A stretch of 60,000 nucleotides of DNA, taken from Takakia lepidozioides. Taxonomy: Eukaryota > Streptophyta > Takakiopsida > Takakiales > Takakiaceae. The translations under genes were made by a program, and so were the position numbers. The stretch is taken from positions 13,890,001 to 13,950,000 of the forward strand of contig CM060734.1 in the NCBI GenBank assembly GCA_030704615.1, given 5' to 3'. This document shows, in pieces, positions 30,189-42,900 of this stretch (the first letter of the stretch is position 1; each line of letters starts with the position of its first letter). The notes below the pieces were generated by a model that was not told where the DNA came from, ran no database searches, and saw only the letters and a program-made list of their open reading frames with translations.

Positions 30189-30572
30189 TCACTGGTCCCC
30201 TGGATCCATATTCAGAAGAGTGAACACCTCGGCGGGGCTCAACGATGGTGCATGTATGTAGTAATGAGTGGTGGAATTACACCCGAGTCTTTTTAGGTAC
30301 ACGTAGTACAGATGTTTGGCAGGGCAATACGATGCCCCCTTCTTCGCCATGATCTGGAAGTCGGTGCAATTGCAGGTGGGTAATTTTGAAATGGTGATGG
30401 TGTACACCTCGTTGCGGACAACCGAGCCTGCCGTGACCATCTAATAAACATGCCCAAAGCCTGGTGGGGGCACTCTTTTGAGCTCTGGCTTGTACAGTTC
30501 ATCCCAAGTGCATTCCCCATCCTTGTCTCGTTCACTTTTGAGGGAGGTCGCCGTCTCCTCACTTTCCCCCAA
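30189..30572 (-). pseudogene. SWIM zinc-finger gene relic
   Basis: The frame 30189-30440 contains TCNCTDFQIM, then YCPAKHLYYVYLKRLG: a C-x-C...C-x-x-x-H arrangement that matches SWIM zinc fingers, found in Mutator-like transposases and FAR1/FHY3-type proteins. Upstream on the minus strand the same phase continues through one UAG (just before the ATG at 30440) to 30572, where a CACTA element begins. With the 31515-48876 inversion undone, the next upstream bases would be those just before 48671. The relic is therefore interrupted by the CACTA insertion and then parted by the inversion. Function is lost; its origin as a MULE transposase C-terminus is plausible. Confidence 0.55.
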
Positions 30573-30575
30573 CGG

Positions 30576-31514
30576 CACTACAGGAAAAGGGGGGGTTTTC
30601 GACGCCGCGGCGTCGTAAAACAGACCTTTTCGGGCGGGAAAAAAAAACCAAATTTGCGACGTTCGGGCGTCGCAAGCCCATCGCCAAAAAAACGTCGCAA
30701 ATTTACGACCAATGGGGGTCGCAAATATGCGAAACCGCGATTTGCGACGCCCGGGCGTCGGACAAAAAAATAAAAATAAAAATAAAACCTATTATGCAAT
30801 GCAGAATTAGCACCGTCCGGGGGTCGCAATGTGCGACGCCCCAACGTCACAATTTAAGGGGGTACATTTGAATTTAGGCAGGAAAATTTGAATTTGAAAT
30901 TTGAATTTCAAAAACTTGTTGACCATTGAATCCGGTTCTGTCTAATGGCGATATGTTCATTGTTCTACATATATCATGCAATGCATACTTGAATCTAAGA
31001 CCTCCACATTATAACATTTCTAAGACACTACAAACTAACCAACACACCTACGCTACATCTATGTATCACAAAAGCAATCTAAATATATATATATATATAC
31101 ATATAAAGAGTTCCTTCAAATTCCTTCAAGTTTCTTCTAAGGGGGTCTCTCTTGTGACGCTGGGGAGTTGCAACGTCCACATCCTTAGTGCCCAGCCCCA
31201 GCTCCAGCATCGTCGCCGTTGTTGTACCCCGCCACCGCCAGGCGCCCCAAGGGACGTCCTTGTGTGGACCTAAGCTGACCACAACACCATTGCGACCCCC
31301 TGTGGTGACGCCGTTGCGACCCCCTGACGTCGTAACGTTGGGCGGCCCCAGCGACGCTTTTGTGAAGTTGAGGGCTGCAAAGCCAAAAAAAAAAAAAAAA
31401 AAAAACTCCCACTGTGGTGATGCTGTTGCGACACCCTGGCGTCGCAGAGGCGCCCTTTGTGACGCTTTTGCGACGTCGAGGCGTCGCAACGTTTAAAAAA
31501 TATTTATTTATTTC
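30576..31514 (+). mobile_element. CACTA-type transposon, left portion
   Basis: Starts CACTACAGGAAAAGGGGGG at 30576 after flank CGG (30573-30575). CACTACA ends are diagnostic of CACTA (En/Spm) elements. The interior has dense subterminal GCGACG/CGTCGC motifs at both visible ends (30600-30850 and 31140-31500), with no transposase frame, so it is non-autonomous. It stops abruptly at about 31514, where the leader of retroelement B begins. The missing right end is at 48671-48876. Low-complexity A runs lie at 31387-31405. Confidence 0.75.
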
Positions 31515-31628
31515 GTGGAGGCACTGGTGGACTGCCTAAGGACTGGCATGTGGTCTTGAAGGCCGAATTTTGAAGCTCGTGGAGGGCGGTTTGAGGAGTA
31601 TCTTCATGATATTCCCATGGTCATGCAA

Positions 31629-32072
31629 GTGAGGGAAGAGAGGAGAGGAAGAGTGTTGGGATGAGGGCATGCTGGGGTTAGGCATTGCTTTAGCTTCTCT
31701 TCCTCGTAGTTTCCACCCTCTCATTAGGCCAAGACCTTTCCGTAGGTGGAGGCAAGAGTCAGTCCGGGTTTGGGCTGGGGTGTCCTTGTAGGAGCAACAC
31801 CGGGGAGTTGTTTTTGGTGTGGGGGAGTTGTCGTTCTGATTTTGTGTGTTTGGATCCCCTCCATACCTGCATGCTTGACTGTGCACCATGCTAGTTTTGT
31901 GTGGGCGCTTGTTTTTATAGGTGATTGGTCCGGATTTGATCACTGGCCAGTCCTAGAGCATGCTGTCGATGGTGAGGCTGGGGTGATGACCAGCCAGACC
32001 ATCATTGTTTCTCCTGTGGTGAGGTTGGAGGTGATGACCAGCCAACCATAGGAGTGCTTGCGGTGGATGCAG
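31629..32072 (+). other. Probable intron retained in the leader of element B
   Basis: Starts GTGAGGGAAGAG after ...CATGCAA and ends GGTGGATGCAG before GTACAGG. Removing exactly these 444 bases gives CATGCAAGTACAGGTGTAGG, which matches element A (CATGCAAGTTCAGGTGTAGG) with one difference. Both borders fit GT-AG splice consensus. The segment has no transposon ends and no coding frame. It lies about 75 bases upstream of gag. Confidence 0.6.
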
Positions 32073-32147
32073 GTACAGGTGTAGGCTATGTTAGGAACTT
32101 AGTATTCCAAACCATAAGCCGCAACAGGTTCTCTACCCGGTTACCTT

Positions 32148-35100
32148 GTGGAGAGGGGGTTAGGGACATGTTCATGACCGGTTGAGTGTCAACACGGAGG
32201 TGCCACTAGTTGCTGGGGACAGTGCCGGTTCGAGCACTAGCGATACTAGTGGGTACACGAGACGAGGTGTGCGGTTTAGGCCACCTTCACCTCCTGTGTC
32301 TTCTACGGAAGGTTCTGATTCGGATTGTGAATCAGGAGGACTCATACCGGCGGTGCAAGTTGTTTCTTTGCCATTGTTGTGGGACACAATGGAGGAGATG
32401 TATGGAGCTACCAAGGGGCCACGAAGGTACTCTGGGGCGGTGGGCACCATCGAGTTGGATGATTTTATCCAAGAGTTTGATAGTTGGTGTGATTTGCAGC
32501 AAATGCGCAATCCACAACTATTTACGCCTTTCATGGCATGGAAGGGGCTGTTTCAGCACCTAGAGGGGCCGCCTATGGATGATTACCATGAGTTCAGGCG
32601 GGGGCATGAGGTTGAGATCGAGGAGTGGAGGATGTACTGGTCACCCGACTATGTCTCCATCACTAGGGGCACTAGAGCCACGATGGCAGTGGCTACACCT
32701 GCCGCTGCACCGGCAGCTTCAGCAAGTAGCAGTGGGACTGGTGGTACAGTAGCTACGACGTCCACCCAAGCCACTACCGCACCAGCACTAGCATTCGTGC
32801 CTGCCTTCAACCCTGTTGTGGAGTTCTTCAAAGAGTTGAGAGGGAACTACCAAGGGGTGAGGACAGAGAAGTTGCGGAGCTTGCAAGAGTTCCAACGGAA
32901 GCCGACCGAGAGCTTGAGGGAGGCTTTCACTCGCATGAGGCGCTTGATAAATGTAACCCAAGGGGTTACGGAAGCTCAGGCAGTCCAATTCTGGTATGGG
33001 ATATTGGACAAGGAGCTGAGGAGAAGGGTGCAGGATGCAACTCTCCTACAAGCGGCCCAACCCACCTTAGCAAATGTGTTTTTGCTGGCAGAGCGGATAG
33101 AGCTCAACATGGTGGAGGAACGAGTGGTCACGTGGGATTTGCTAAGGAGACACCACGGGGTAGTGGTGCTCCTAGCCAACCACTACCTCAACGTGCTCAA
33201 GGCAACAAGGGGGCTCAGGTGAAGCTCAGGGAAGGGCAGAGAGGACCTCAGATGCAGGGGTCTCTCCCTTCATTTGCTGGCCAACAACGGGCGGATGTGG
33301 TGTGCTGGACATGTGGAGGACCCCATGTCAAGAAGGATTGCCCAGAGGGAGGCAAAGGGCCGGCACATGCACAGCCTGCACAATTGCAGTGTGGGCATTG
33401 TGGCAAGCACGGGCATGGAGAGGCCCAGTGTTATGGTTTGCATCCTGAGTTGCGCCCAGGCCAATTCCAAGGGAACAATGGTGGCCGGGGGCGAGGTGGA
33501 GCAGCCCAGAGAGGACGAGGTGGCCAGCCACGAGGTGCAGGCCAAGGGCAAGTTCAACATGGCCAAGGACGCGGAGGTCAAGGTGTTGACCAAGGCATGG
33601 CCAACCAGCTTCAGCAGCTAGAGCAGAGGCTCGCTGGGCTATAGCTCAGGTGGTACCGGCTCTAAGGCCGGATGGTCCACCTCCTGCTCCTGAGGGAGGA
33701 GATATGGGAGGCATGGGATTCATGTGTGGAGCAGCACTACCACTAGTGCAGGTGGAGTCTGCTGCAGCCGTGACTCGAGGAGCAGCACGAGTTCCTGAGC
33801 CACGAGGTGCAGAGGTGGAGTTGGATCCACGGCGTGGGGAGGCAAGCCGTCAGGCTAGGCTTCCTCAGTCATTCACATTGGCGGAGACAGTGTCGACGCC
33901 ATCCATGGCACCTAGTTCTCGCCCGACTGTTATCGAGGCGGAGGTTACTATGCCATTGGGGAGAGCTACACGGGTAGCACCACTACCTAGTGTCGTCAAG
34001 GCTACGGCAGCTAGTGTGCTGCTAGGAGCGGCCACATCTGTGTGCCAGGCTCCATTGTTCTCGGCTACCATGATTGCGACGCCGGGGGTAAGACTAGCTG
34101 AGGTGTTCAGGCTGGCAGCTACACTCTGTGAGAGTGGGGAGGTTACTTCATCTTCTGCGGAGATACTGGGAGGTGTAGTGCCGGAGGGATCCTTGGATTT
34201 GAGGGTCAAGACTGCCACGACGGCGCCATGGCAAGCTGCAGTTGTCAGGTTGATGCAGCTGCCAGCTAGGCCAGCCATTGAGCGCGCCATGGTGACACCT
34301 GGAGTTGTCATGTTAGACAACCAGGATGGCATTTTCTGTTTGAGTGGACCAGCAGGCAAGAGGTACCGGCCACTGCGGGTCTTGTTGGACTCGAGAGCTC
34401 AGCCATTGATGCTGGGCAGAGCTACTATTACAGGCTTGGGCCTCACGGAGGCGGATATGGAGCCTTGTCCTTTCCAGATACAGACGTCTCTGGGAGGATC
34501 GGAGCAGGCTCGGGGCATGACACGGCGTGAGTTAGCTATCAGACTATGGCCGGATCACCCTACAGATAGCTCAGTGATGCGAGCCAAGGCCATTGTGACA
34601 GACGCGGTCTCATACGATGTCTTGGTTGGTGGGGCAGTGTTGTACCCCATGGGCTTCACCCTGGATTTTGGGAAGGAATCAGCTTCCTATAGGCCTGCAT
34701 GGTAGTCAGGGGATGGCCGGCGTGTGCAGCTCCCTGTGACGTTCATAGGAGGAGTTGCGGTTGCCCAGCGAGGCAAGATGCCGACACTAGCAGCATTCAC
34801 AGCGGCAGTGAGTTGGCCTAGAGAGTTGCTTGAGGGCAACGCTCATTCAGAGGATGTGCTACCTCCGGGAGAGCAGGATGACATGTATGGTATGGCGGAG
34901 TTGCCTACCATGGTTGATCAGACTCCATTGTGGGGCACGAGCAAGGATTTGCAGCGGGATGCTGATCGACGGGTGCAACAAGCCTGGGTGAAGGCTTTTG
35001 TACCGTCAGGAGAGGAGGAGAGTGCGGGGATTGCACCAGGACCACCTCGGTTGTCTCCATTGGACACCACACCTATTGTGTGGCAGTATCCGGATGAAGG

Positions 35101-36343
35101 CATTTGTCTTCTAGACTTATTTGGCGGGATCAGCACCGGATTGGCTGCGGTGTTACAGGCAGGTGTACGAGTTCGGCGTTACCTGTATGTGGAGAGGGAT
35201 GAGACTGCACGATGCATTTCACTTCGCCATGTTGCTCAGTTGGTGCAGCGGTACCCTGAGTTGTTGTCGGTGTCTGCAATTCTTGGATATCAGCAGGCCT
35301 TGCCAGCAGACATTTCGTTGCTGGGGGCGCAGGATTTGGAGCGGGTTGGCTCCATTGATCTAGTAGTGGCAGGTTGGCCCTGCCAAGGGCATTCATCAGC
35401 CGGGCATGGCAATGGATTGCGAGACTCGAGGTCGGGTCTGTTTTGGGAGATGGTGCGGGTTTTGCGCCACTTGCAGCTTCATCAAGCTATATCTCCAGCA
35501 CTGGAGAATGTGCCACTGATGGGCGATTCTCGGGCCAGGGTGATGGCCAGTGTGCATCAAGTCCGGTCATGGCTTGGGTCAGCAGTGTTGCTAGATGCAG
35601 CTACAGTGGGGTCACGGGCTTATAGTCCACGGCTATGGTGGACTAACTTGATGCCACCCGCACTGCTCAAGCGTGCATTTGATGGGGTGCAGCGGCCAGC
35701 ACATCTCACAGTGGATAGCATTCTGGACACAGGGAGGCAGTCTCAGCGTGTGAGACACAATGACCGTTCGCCTTTGGCAGTGGTCAACAAGGTGGGTCAA
35801 CCACGAGCAGCATTACCTACACTGTTCAGCTTCCCAGGATCGCATGCTTTCCGGGATAGTGGACCTAGCCTCCTGTGGGATGCTCAGTTGCAGCAGTTAG
35901 TGGAGCCTAATGCTGACGAGCGTGAGCGGGCAATGGGTTTTACCACTGGTACCACGGCGGTGTTGTCTCTTTCTGAGGCATCACGTCATCAAGTGTTGGG
36001 GCAAGCAATGGATCTCAATTGCTTGACCTGGATTATCAGCTTGGCTTTGGCTGAGCAACGCAGAGTGCGGAGTACACTTCCCTCGATGGTCTCTCTGCCT
36101 ACCGAGATGGTACAGACAGTGAGTGGGGGTGAGCATGTGAGGACCACGGGGTGCATGCATCCATGGCACACGTGGGAGGTGCTCGAGGTTCAGAGGGAGT
36201 TGGCAGCCAAGGCGGCTGTGATGGATAAGGTTGGGGATTCTTCCCGGGTTGAGGAGGTCCTCAAGGATGAGATGATGGGGCAGGATGAGGCCTTGTCATT
36301 GACTGAGCAGGCAAGGAGTACTGCTCAAGAGGTTGCAACATAG
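32148..36343 (+). pseudogene. Gag-protease-MTase region of element B, broken
   Basis: Matches the 1401-codon frame of A. Lesions seen: a one-base insertion near 32165, a one-base deletion near 33130, a small deletion near 33636 and CAG-to-TAG at 34703-34705. The protease DSGA has become DSRA (34388-34399), which should inactivate it. Zinc knuckles are intact (about 33305-33440). The stretch 34706-36343 stays open for 545 codons and contains the MTase with PCQ (Cys codon 35381-35383) and ENVP. It ends in the same UAG CAA CCA as A. Confidence 0.88.
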
Positions 36344-39300
36344 CAACCAATGGACGCGTCCTCTACCTCTAAGCCCACTGGACTTAAGGTTGCAATTACG
36401 GAGGACAATTGAGAGCCTGACATTGGACCCATTGTCACCGGAGGAGAGAGACGACGTATACGGCGGTTCCTGAGGGCTTACAGGAATTGCTTTGCCTTCA
36501 GTTTGAAGGACTTGGGAGCACTGAAGGGTCAAGAGATCCGTATTGAGTTGGCCACTGACACGCCAATCTTTCGGAGACCCTATAGATACAGTGACATGGA
36601 GAGGTCTTTGATTCAGATGAGGACTCAAGATCTCTGGGAGGCAGGTTTGGTGGAGCTCTCTGGTGGAGAGTATGCTTCAGCCACAGCGATGCCAGCCAAG
36701 AAGGATGTCTATGGTAATTGGACGGAGAGACGTATGTGCGGTGATTACCGGCCTGTAAATTGTCAGACCAAGTCCGATAAGTATGCCATGCCAACACCAG
36801 AGGAGATCTTTGATGCCATCGGGCATGCTAAGGCCTTTAGCACTTTGGATTTATGATCCGGATATCACCAGTTGCCAATCAAAGAGGCGGACAAGCAGAA
36901 GACGGCATTCTGGGGGATCAATGAGCACGGCAAGGATTGCCTATATCAGTGGCGGTTCTTACCATTTGGGCTTAAGAATGCTCCTGCAGAGTTTCAGAGA
37001 GTCATGGATAGGATTCTGGCAGGGGTGGACTTTGCTCGGTGCTACATAGATGACATCATCATCTTTAGTGTTACGATGGAGGAGCATGAGAGACACCTTC
37101 AGGTGGTATTGGAGCGCTTGAGAGCGCACGGATTGAAGTTGCATCCGGGGAAATGCAAGTTTTTCCACAACCAGATTGAGTATCTAGGTCACATGATATA
37201 TCCTAGAGGATTGGGGGTACAGCAGACTAAGGTAGAGGCCATTGCACAAATTCCACGCCCCACGGATGTGAGCCGAGTTCGAGCTTTCATGGGGTTGGCA
37301 AACTATTATAGACGGTTTGTCAAGGGATTTAGTACCATTGCAAAGGCTCTAACCAAGCTGACCAAGGTGGACCAGGAGTGGTAGTGGGAAGATGAGTAGG
37401 AACGAGCTTTTCAAGAGCACAAGGTAAGGTTGACCTCGGCACCTATCCTGAGACGACCTATCAGGGGGCGTCCCTTTCAGCTGCATACGGATTGGAGCAT
37501 GCTGGGGCTTGGAGCGGTGCTCACACAGGTGGATGATGAGGGAAGAGAGTTCATAGTGGCTTATGCTAGCCGCCCGAACAACGCTGCAGAGGCTAAGTAC
37601 AGCTCATATGAGGGAGAGTGCTTAGCTGCAGTGTGGGCCGTGGCACACTTCAGGTGCTATCTATACGGCAATCTTTTCACCCTTGTCACGGATCACCAAC
37701 CACTCAAGTGGTTGATGGAGTCAGACAAGCTTACGGGGAAGCTTGCACGGTGGGCACTCATACTCCAGGAGTATGACTTTCAGGTTGTGCATCGACCGGG
37801 TTTGGTCAATCGGGATGCGGATGGATTGAGTCGCAATCCATGCACAAGCCAACAAGATGACACTGGAGCTCGGTGGCATGGTGAGACGGACGAGGAGATG
37901 GTGCCGGGATGGCACGCATCTGCATTTTTGTGTATCTTGGCATCGGGAGGTTAGGTTGGACCTACTACAGGGATGACTGTAGACGGAGTGTCTGAGGACC
38001 CTGAGGCTAGTGATGAGCTAGGTGGTGCCAGAGATATACATGAGGATTCGGTTGTGTTGGACTACCTCCGCACGGGAGACACGACAGCCACTGTGACTGC
38101 CAGGGAGAGGGATCGGATCCTGCAACGAGCCAAGAGGTTCAAGTGGGAGGGGATACACCTACTTCGAGTGTGGGAGGATGGTCGGGTGAGGATTGTGCCT
38201 CACCCCATACAGCGTGCACGGTTAGTGCGGCATGCCCATGAGGAGTTGGGGCATTTTAGAGTGCGACACACTCACAGTTTACTGCAGGGGCAGTATTGGT
38301 GGCGTGGTATGCATACAGAGGTACAATAGTTCATGGCTAGGTGTATGGTGTGTGACAGGGTGCGTGCTTCATTCAACGCCCCTACACCACAGTTGCATCC
38401 TTTATCAATCATGGGATTGGGCTACAGGTGGAGTCTTGACTTCGCAGGATCGTTGCCACTGACTATGCGCCACCACATATATGTGTTGGTGATGGTGGAG
38501 CACTTCTCCAAGTGGATTGAGTTGGTTCCATTGCCTGACAAGGCTAGTGAGGGGGCTGCGTATGCATTCTTGGATCGTATGCTTAGCCGATTTGGTACTC
38601 CAGCTGAGGTACTCACGGACCAAGGGAGAGAGTTCTTGGGGGAGTTTCAGGCTTTGTGTGATAAAGCCTTGATAGACCACCGCACCACTTCTCAGGATCA
38701 TCCTGAGGCCGATGGCTTGGCAGAGAGAGTTGTTCAGACGGTGAAGAGGGGTTTGCGCAAGTATGGCTTAAGGGACACCTAGGAGATTGGGATCTTCAGG
38801 TTCCTTGGTTAGCCATGGGCTACAGGTTCAGCAAACAAGCATCACTTGCCTCCTTCTCACCATATTTCCTTCTCTTTGGCCGAGAGCTGGATTTGCCTGC
38901 AACCATTCGTAGGGACACTGCTCAAGTCCTTAACCTTGACGATCCGGACGTGTGGGTACGTGCATGTGATCAGCGTGCAGAATTGTTCAAGAAAGTCATG
39001 CCCATGGCTTTTGAGAACCTTGCCATTGCACAACACCGTGATACATTGAGGTATGCCACCATACGTGGTGGAGGATATCGTCCTGGGGTTCGGAGGTTTA
39101 GCCCTGGTGACTATGTTTATTTGCAGCAGACTGCTCCTACGACTCTGGATGTTACTGCAGGGCGTGTTATTCTGAGGGTTCGAGAGGTGTTGCCCTCATG
39201 GGTCCTGATCTTGGAGGGTCGGGATGGCATGACTTGGAAGGACCATGTGCGTAATTGTGCGCCATGTCACCTTCCCAAGGCAGAGTTGACCCAAACTTGG

Positions 39301-39467
39301 CAGTGGTACCTGCAGGTTTGAGGTGTATGCTCTGTGGGTCTGCCAAAGGGGCAGCCACCATGCTGGTGTGTGATCGATGCTCAAGGGGTTGGCATATGGG
39401 ATGTTTGACACCACCTCTTGAGAAGGTTCCTGACGGAGATTGGTTGTGTCCACACTGCTTGGGATAG
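36344..39467 (+). pseudogene. Pol region of element B with PHD finger, broken
   Basis: Collinear with Pol of A: RT (YIDD near 37045), RNase H (about 37480-37850), integrase (38230-38760) and PHD finger (39318-39467, all eight zinc ligands kept). Nonsense changes relative to A include TGG-to-TGA near 36411, CGA-to-TGA at 36853, CAG-to-TAG at 37382, 37397, 37952 and 38327. A frameshift near 38775 and a small deletion near 39275 also occur. All listed stops are C-to-T or G-to-A transitions, most at CAG. Confidence 0.88.
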
Positions 39468-39663
39468 TGGCAGTGGACATGACTGGAGGCAGCTAACAAG
39501 ACATGGGAGGCCAAGCTCATAGGAGTCAATACATGAGATCCCAAGCTCAAGTTCACAGGTTGCAGAGATGGTGACTAACGATGGGGCAACTCTTGCACCC
39601 GGCCTCTTGATCTATCGAGTTTGAGTGTACTAGGGATAGTGGTGGAAGACTTAGACTGCCATA

Positions 39664-39975
39664 GTGGGCAGCATAGTGGCAGCCTAGTGACTGACTAGTT
39701 GTAGCCTAGTGGTTGGACTAGTGGCTGGACTAGTGGTGGACTAGTGGTATACTAGTGTGTGGTGTGAGTATTCTTCTTCTTTATCATTGTGTGGACTAGT
39801 GACTGCCATAGTGGGCAGCATAGTGGCAGCCTAGTGACTGACTAGTTGTAGCCTAGTGGTTGGACTAGTGGCTGGACTAGTGGTGGACTAGTGGTATACT
39901 AGTGTGTGGTGTGCACATGTGTTGTGTGGTTTTGGACAGCGATGTAGTTGTGTAGCGATATGTATGCGCACGACA
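39664..39975 (+). repeat. Terminal blocks D-x-D of element B
   Basis: An incomplete D block (39664-39766), a short remnant of X (GTATTCTTCTTCTTTATC) and then a full D block ending GCGCACGACA at 39975. In A the order is the same, with all of X present. So B descends from the same terminal arrangement and later lost most of X and the polypurine tract. Confidence 0.75.
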
Positions 39976-42900
39976 AGACCTATGAGCAAATGATGAGGGA
40001 AGAGGTGAAGCCCGACCAGATCACCCCAGGTTCGGTTTGCAAGGTGTGTGCGAGCCTGGCATCGCTGGATAAGGGCAAGGAAGTCCATGGGGACATTGTA
40101 TTTTACCAGATGTCATTTCTGAATAGTACCCTGGTGGACATGTATGCTAAATGTGGGTGCATTGAGGATGCAAAGGGAGTGTTCGACCTAATGGCTGAAC
40201 GAAATGTGGTGTCTTGGAGTGCAATGATTGCAGGATATGCACAGCATGGGTACGAGATGGAGGCTTTGGAGACCTATGAGAAAATGGTGGGAAGGGGTGA
40301 AGCCCAATCACATGACCTTTATTTGTGTCTGCAATGCGTGTGCAAGCCTAGCAGTGCAAGCCTAGCAGCCCTGGAAAAGTGCAGAGAGGTCCATGGTGAC
40401 ATCATCAAAGCGGGAATTGAACCAGATATTGTTCTGAACAATACCCTCGTGGACATGTATGCCAATTGTGGGTGCATCGAGGATGCAAAGGGAGTGTTCG
40501 ACAATATGACTGAAGGAGATGTGGTGTCTTGTAACGCCATGATCGCAGGATATGCACAGCTTGGGCGCGGGATGGAGGCTCGGCCCTGAGATGCATATTG
40601 AATTCTGTAAGTTAGCTCGTTGGCTTCTGAAAGAGAATAAAGAGAGGGAGTCCATAATGCCTCTTCTGGCTCTTCTGGGCATGTGAAGATGCTTTGTGAG
40701 GTAGGCAGACTGAAAGGGGCTCTACAAAATTTAAACCAAGGAGCATCTCAGCAGATTCAGATATGTATGTGGTACGATGCTTTGAATGAGCAAATGATGC
40801 ACGAAGGGGTGAAGCCAAACCACATCACGATTGTTTGTGCTTGCAATGTGTGTGCAAGCCTGGGAGCCCTGGAAAAGGGGAAAAAGAGGTCCATGGTGAC
40901 ATCTTCAAAGCTGTACCAGATGTCCATGGCGACATCGTCAGAGCTGGAATTGTACCAAATGCCATCTAAACACTGCCCTAGTGGACATGTATGCAAAATG
41001 TAGGTGCATCGAGGATGCAAGGGGAGTGTTCGACACTATGGCCGAACGAGATGTGGTGTCGTGGAGTGCGATGCTTGTAGGGTATGCACAGCAAGGACGT
41101 GGGAAGGAGGCTTTGGAGACCTACGAGATGTGGTGTCGTGGATGCGATGCTTGCAAGGTATGCACAACAAGGACGTGGGATGGAGGCTTTGGAGACCTAT
41201 AAGCAAATGATGGGGGAAGCACATCATGTTTGTGTGCATTCGCAATGTTTGTGCAAGCCTGACAGCCCCGGAGAAGGGCAAAGAGGTGCATGGGGATATC
41301 ATCAAAGCTGGAATGGTACCAAATGTCATTCTGAACACTGCCCTGGCAGCTCTGGAAAAGGGGAAAGAGGTCCATGGCAACATCTCAGAGCTGGAATTGT
41401 ACCAGATTTCATTCTGAACAATACCCTAGTAGACATGTTTGCAAAATATGGGTGCATCTAGGATGCAAAGGGAGTGTTCAACAATATGGCTGAACAAGAT
41501 GTGGCGTCGGGCAAGCCTAGCAGCCCTAGAGAAGGGCAAAGAGGTGCATGGGGATATCGTCAAAGCTGGAATTGTACCAAATGTCATTCTAAACACTGCC
41601 CTGGCAGCTGTGGAAAAGAGAAAAGAGGTCCATGGCGACATCTTCAGAGCTGGAATTGTACCAGCTATCATTCTGAACAATACCGTGGTGGACATGTTTG
41701 CAAAATGTGGGTGCATCTAGGATGCAAAGGGAGTGTTCAACACTATGGCTGAACGAGATGTGGTGTCGTGGAGTGCGATGCTTGCAGGGTATGCACAGCA
41801 GGGACGTGGGATGGAGGCTTTGGAGACCTATGAGCAAATGATGGGGGAAGCACATCATGTTTGTGTGCATTTGTAATGCTTGTGCAAGCCTGACAGCCCT
41901 GGAGAAGGGCAAAGAGGTGCATGGGGATATCATCAAAGCTGGAATGGTACGAAATGTCATTCTAAACACTGCCCTGGCAGCTCTGGAAAAGGGGAAAGAG
42001 GTGCATGGCAACATCTTTAGAGCTGGAATTGTACCAGATGTCATTCGGAACAATACCCTAGTGGACATGTTTGCAAAATGTGGGTGCATCTAGGATGCAA
42101 AGGGAGTGTTCAACACTATGGCTGAATAGGATGTGGCGTCGTGCAAGCCTGGCAGCCCTAGAGAAGGGCAAAGAGGTGCATGGGGATATCGTCAAAGCTG
42201 GAATTGTACCGAATGTCATTCTAAACACTACCCTGGCAGCTCTGGAAAAGGGGGAAAGAGGTCCATGGCGACATCTTCAGAGCTGGAATTGTACCAGATG
42301 TCATTCTGAACAATACCCTGGTGGACATGTTTGCAAAATGTGGGTGCATCTAGGATGCAAAGGGTGTTGTTCGACCACTACGGCTGAACGAGATGTGGTG
42401 TCGTGAGTGTGATGCTTGCAGGGTATGCACAGCAAGGACGTGGGATGGAGGCTTTGGAGACCTAATGAGCGAATGATGGGGGAAGCACATCATGGTTGTG
42501 TGCATTTGCAATGCTTGTGCAAGCCTGGCAGCCCTGGAGAAGGGCAAAGCGGTGCATGGGATATCATCAAAGCTGGAATTGTACCAAATGTCATTCTGAA
42601 CACTCCCCTGGCAGCTCTGGAAAAGGGGAAAGAGGTCCATGGCAACATCTCAGAGCTGGAATTGTACCAGATTTCATTCTGAACAATACCCTAGTGGACA
42701 TGTTTGCAAAATATGGGTGCATCTAGGATGCAAAGGGAGTGTTCAACAATATGGCTGAACAGGATGTGGCGTCATGCATGCCTGGCAGCCCTAGAGACGG
42801 GCAAAGAGGTGCATGGGGATATCGTCAAAGCTGGAATTGTACCAAATGTCATTCTAAACACTGCCCTGGAAGTTGTGGAAAAGGGGAAAGAGGTCCGTGG

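Larger units (their letters stand above)
31515..39975 (+). mobile_element. Element B, 3' part (leader end to 3' LTR), decayed
   Basis: Collinear with element A from the leader point opposite 19910 through gag, protease, methyltransferase, pol, PHD finger and terminal blocks. It ends GCGCACGACA at 39975 and is followed by AGAC (39976-39979) inside PPR sequence. It starts abruptly, without an LTR; the matching LTR and leader are at 48877-51246 in the opposite orientation. Frameshifts and stops break every part except the MTase. By eye it is still very similar to A, so the two copies are related at the subfamily level. Confidence 0.9.

Noticed and set aside
30578-31496. Arg/Pro-rich frames in the CACTA element
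   Set aside because: Produced by GCGACG/CGTCGC subterminal motifs.
31629-32072. Insertion of a small transposon in copy B
   Set aside because: No inverted ends; the only repeat at the edges is TGCA, and treating it as a target duplication fits A's sequence worse than the GT-AG intron model.
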